Assembly (NCBI GenBank): GCA_001896725.1
Contig: MPPA01000052.1
Coordinates: 151,263-215,262, forward strand
Reading direction: 5' to 3'
DNA from: Methanococcoides sp. EBM-47
GTDB lineage: Archaea > Halobacteriota > Methanosarcinia > Methanosarcinales > Methanosarcinaceae
Length of the DNA stretch: 64,000 bases
The first letter of the stretch is position 1; each line of letters starts with the position of its first letter. A program made the translations under genes and the position numbers. The notes beneath the pieces are model-generated. The model had not been told where the DNA came from, did not search any database, and worked only from the letters and a program-made list of their open reading frames with translations. Shown in pieces: positions 63,687-64,000 of this stretch.

Positions 63687-64000
63687 CTTCTGAATTTGGT
63701 TCTCCTGATATTGATTTTTGTAGGAATGAGAGCTGTTTTTCTAAGGATAATACTCTTGATTCAAGTGATGTGTTATTCTCAACGGCTGTAGCTACAAGCT
63801 CAGAGTGTCCAATAAAAAGAGTTTAAATTATGGGTGTGATACAATTTATTGATAGAGCTGTTCCTGATATAAGTGTCAATAGGATAGTGATACAATTAAG
63901 AGAGAGGATCTACAGTAAAATTGAGGCACTACAGGATGCTAATATATCTCATCAATGATTAGTGGACCACATAAAAGAAAAAGTTAAATAAATAAATAAA
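63687..64000 (+). other. Window end downstream of tRNA-Val
   Basis: AT-rich. A 42-codon frame at 63830-63958 begins MGVIQFIDRAVPDISVNRIV and reads like protein, but I recognise no family and see no ribosome-binding site. It could be a fragment of an integrase-like or other gene; too little is shown to decide. The last 40 bases repeat AATAAATA-like units. Confidence 0.35.

Overview
The window looks like chromosomal DNA of a methanogenic archaeon of the order Methanosarcinales, probably family Methanosarcinaceae (a Methanomethylovorans/Methanolobus-like relative is my inference). The evidence is gene content: the chromosomal protein MC1, HdrB/HdrC, MptA for methanopterin synthesis, a fused Fae-Hps, ether-lipid enzymes (GGGP and DGGGP synthases), the archaeosine enzyme RaSEA, archaeal shikimate-pathway entry enzymes, ADP-dependent sugar kinases and an archaeal initiator tRNA. 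Genes are dense and often coupled by ATGA overlaps. I see no CRISPR array, intact insertion sequence, prophage or rRNA.

Layout. 1-7.8 kb (mostly minus): GGGP synthase (cut by the window edge), L40e, gatB-gatA-gatC, an HARP-type protein-only RNase P on plus, DGGGP synthase, nadA and nadX. 7.8-12.3 kb: a decayed stretch with microsatellites, a permease/53-residue protein/thioredoxin-like cassette behind two matching inverted repeats, then two DUF1538 membrane proteins with a PII-like protein. 12.4-19.2 kb: a 2-ketoisovalerate-type oxidoreductase (vorCBA), an acyl-CoA synthetase, its probable XRE-cupin regulator and a DUF92 protein. 19.3-25.8 kb: argC-CBS-argJ, two tandem ADP-dependent kinases and an OGG1-like glycosylase. 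26.3-30.2 kb: a flippase-like protein, GT4 glycosyltransferase and polysaccharide deacetylase, then a decayed surface-protein gene.

30.5-41.6 kb: RaSEA, argB, MC1, mptA, DUF2098, a nucleotidyltransferase, an M20 amidohydrolase, two GNAT proteins (one ArgA-like), tRNA-Arg, a lipoprotein, hdrCB and glnA. 41.8-43.8 kb: a redox cluster (two Rieske proteins, a 33-residue ORF, glutaredoxin, ferredoxin:thioredoxin reductase, nitroreductase). 44.1-47.1 kb: a lipoprotein coupled to a membrane-tethered winged-helix regulator, divergent from a META-domain lipoprotein. 47.4-54.5 kb: dinB, a frameshifted DUF1624 protein, an OapC-type zinc ribbon, initiator tRNA-Met, a universal stress protein, SRP54 and a double KaiC-like protein. 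54.5-59.8 kb: an aromatic amino acid operon with a palindrome near its predicted transcription start. 59.8-64 kb: tpiA, fae-hps, nth, a DedA/YqaA-like protein, a frameshifted small membrane protein and tRNA-Val.

How the genes fit together. Arginine synthesis is represented by argC, argJ, argB and a possible ArgA. Vor plus the acyl-CoA synthetase could convert branched short-chain acids to 2-oxoacids for Val/Leu/Ile. nadX and nadA give aspartate to quinolinate. Fae-Hps and Tpi sit in formaldehyde/pentose and triose metabolism. The least understood units are the DUF1538-PII cassette, the permease cassette, the Rieske-glutaredoxin-FTR cluster and the lipoprotein/membrane-regulator pair.
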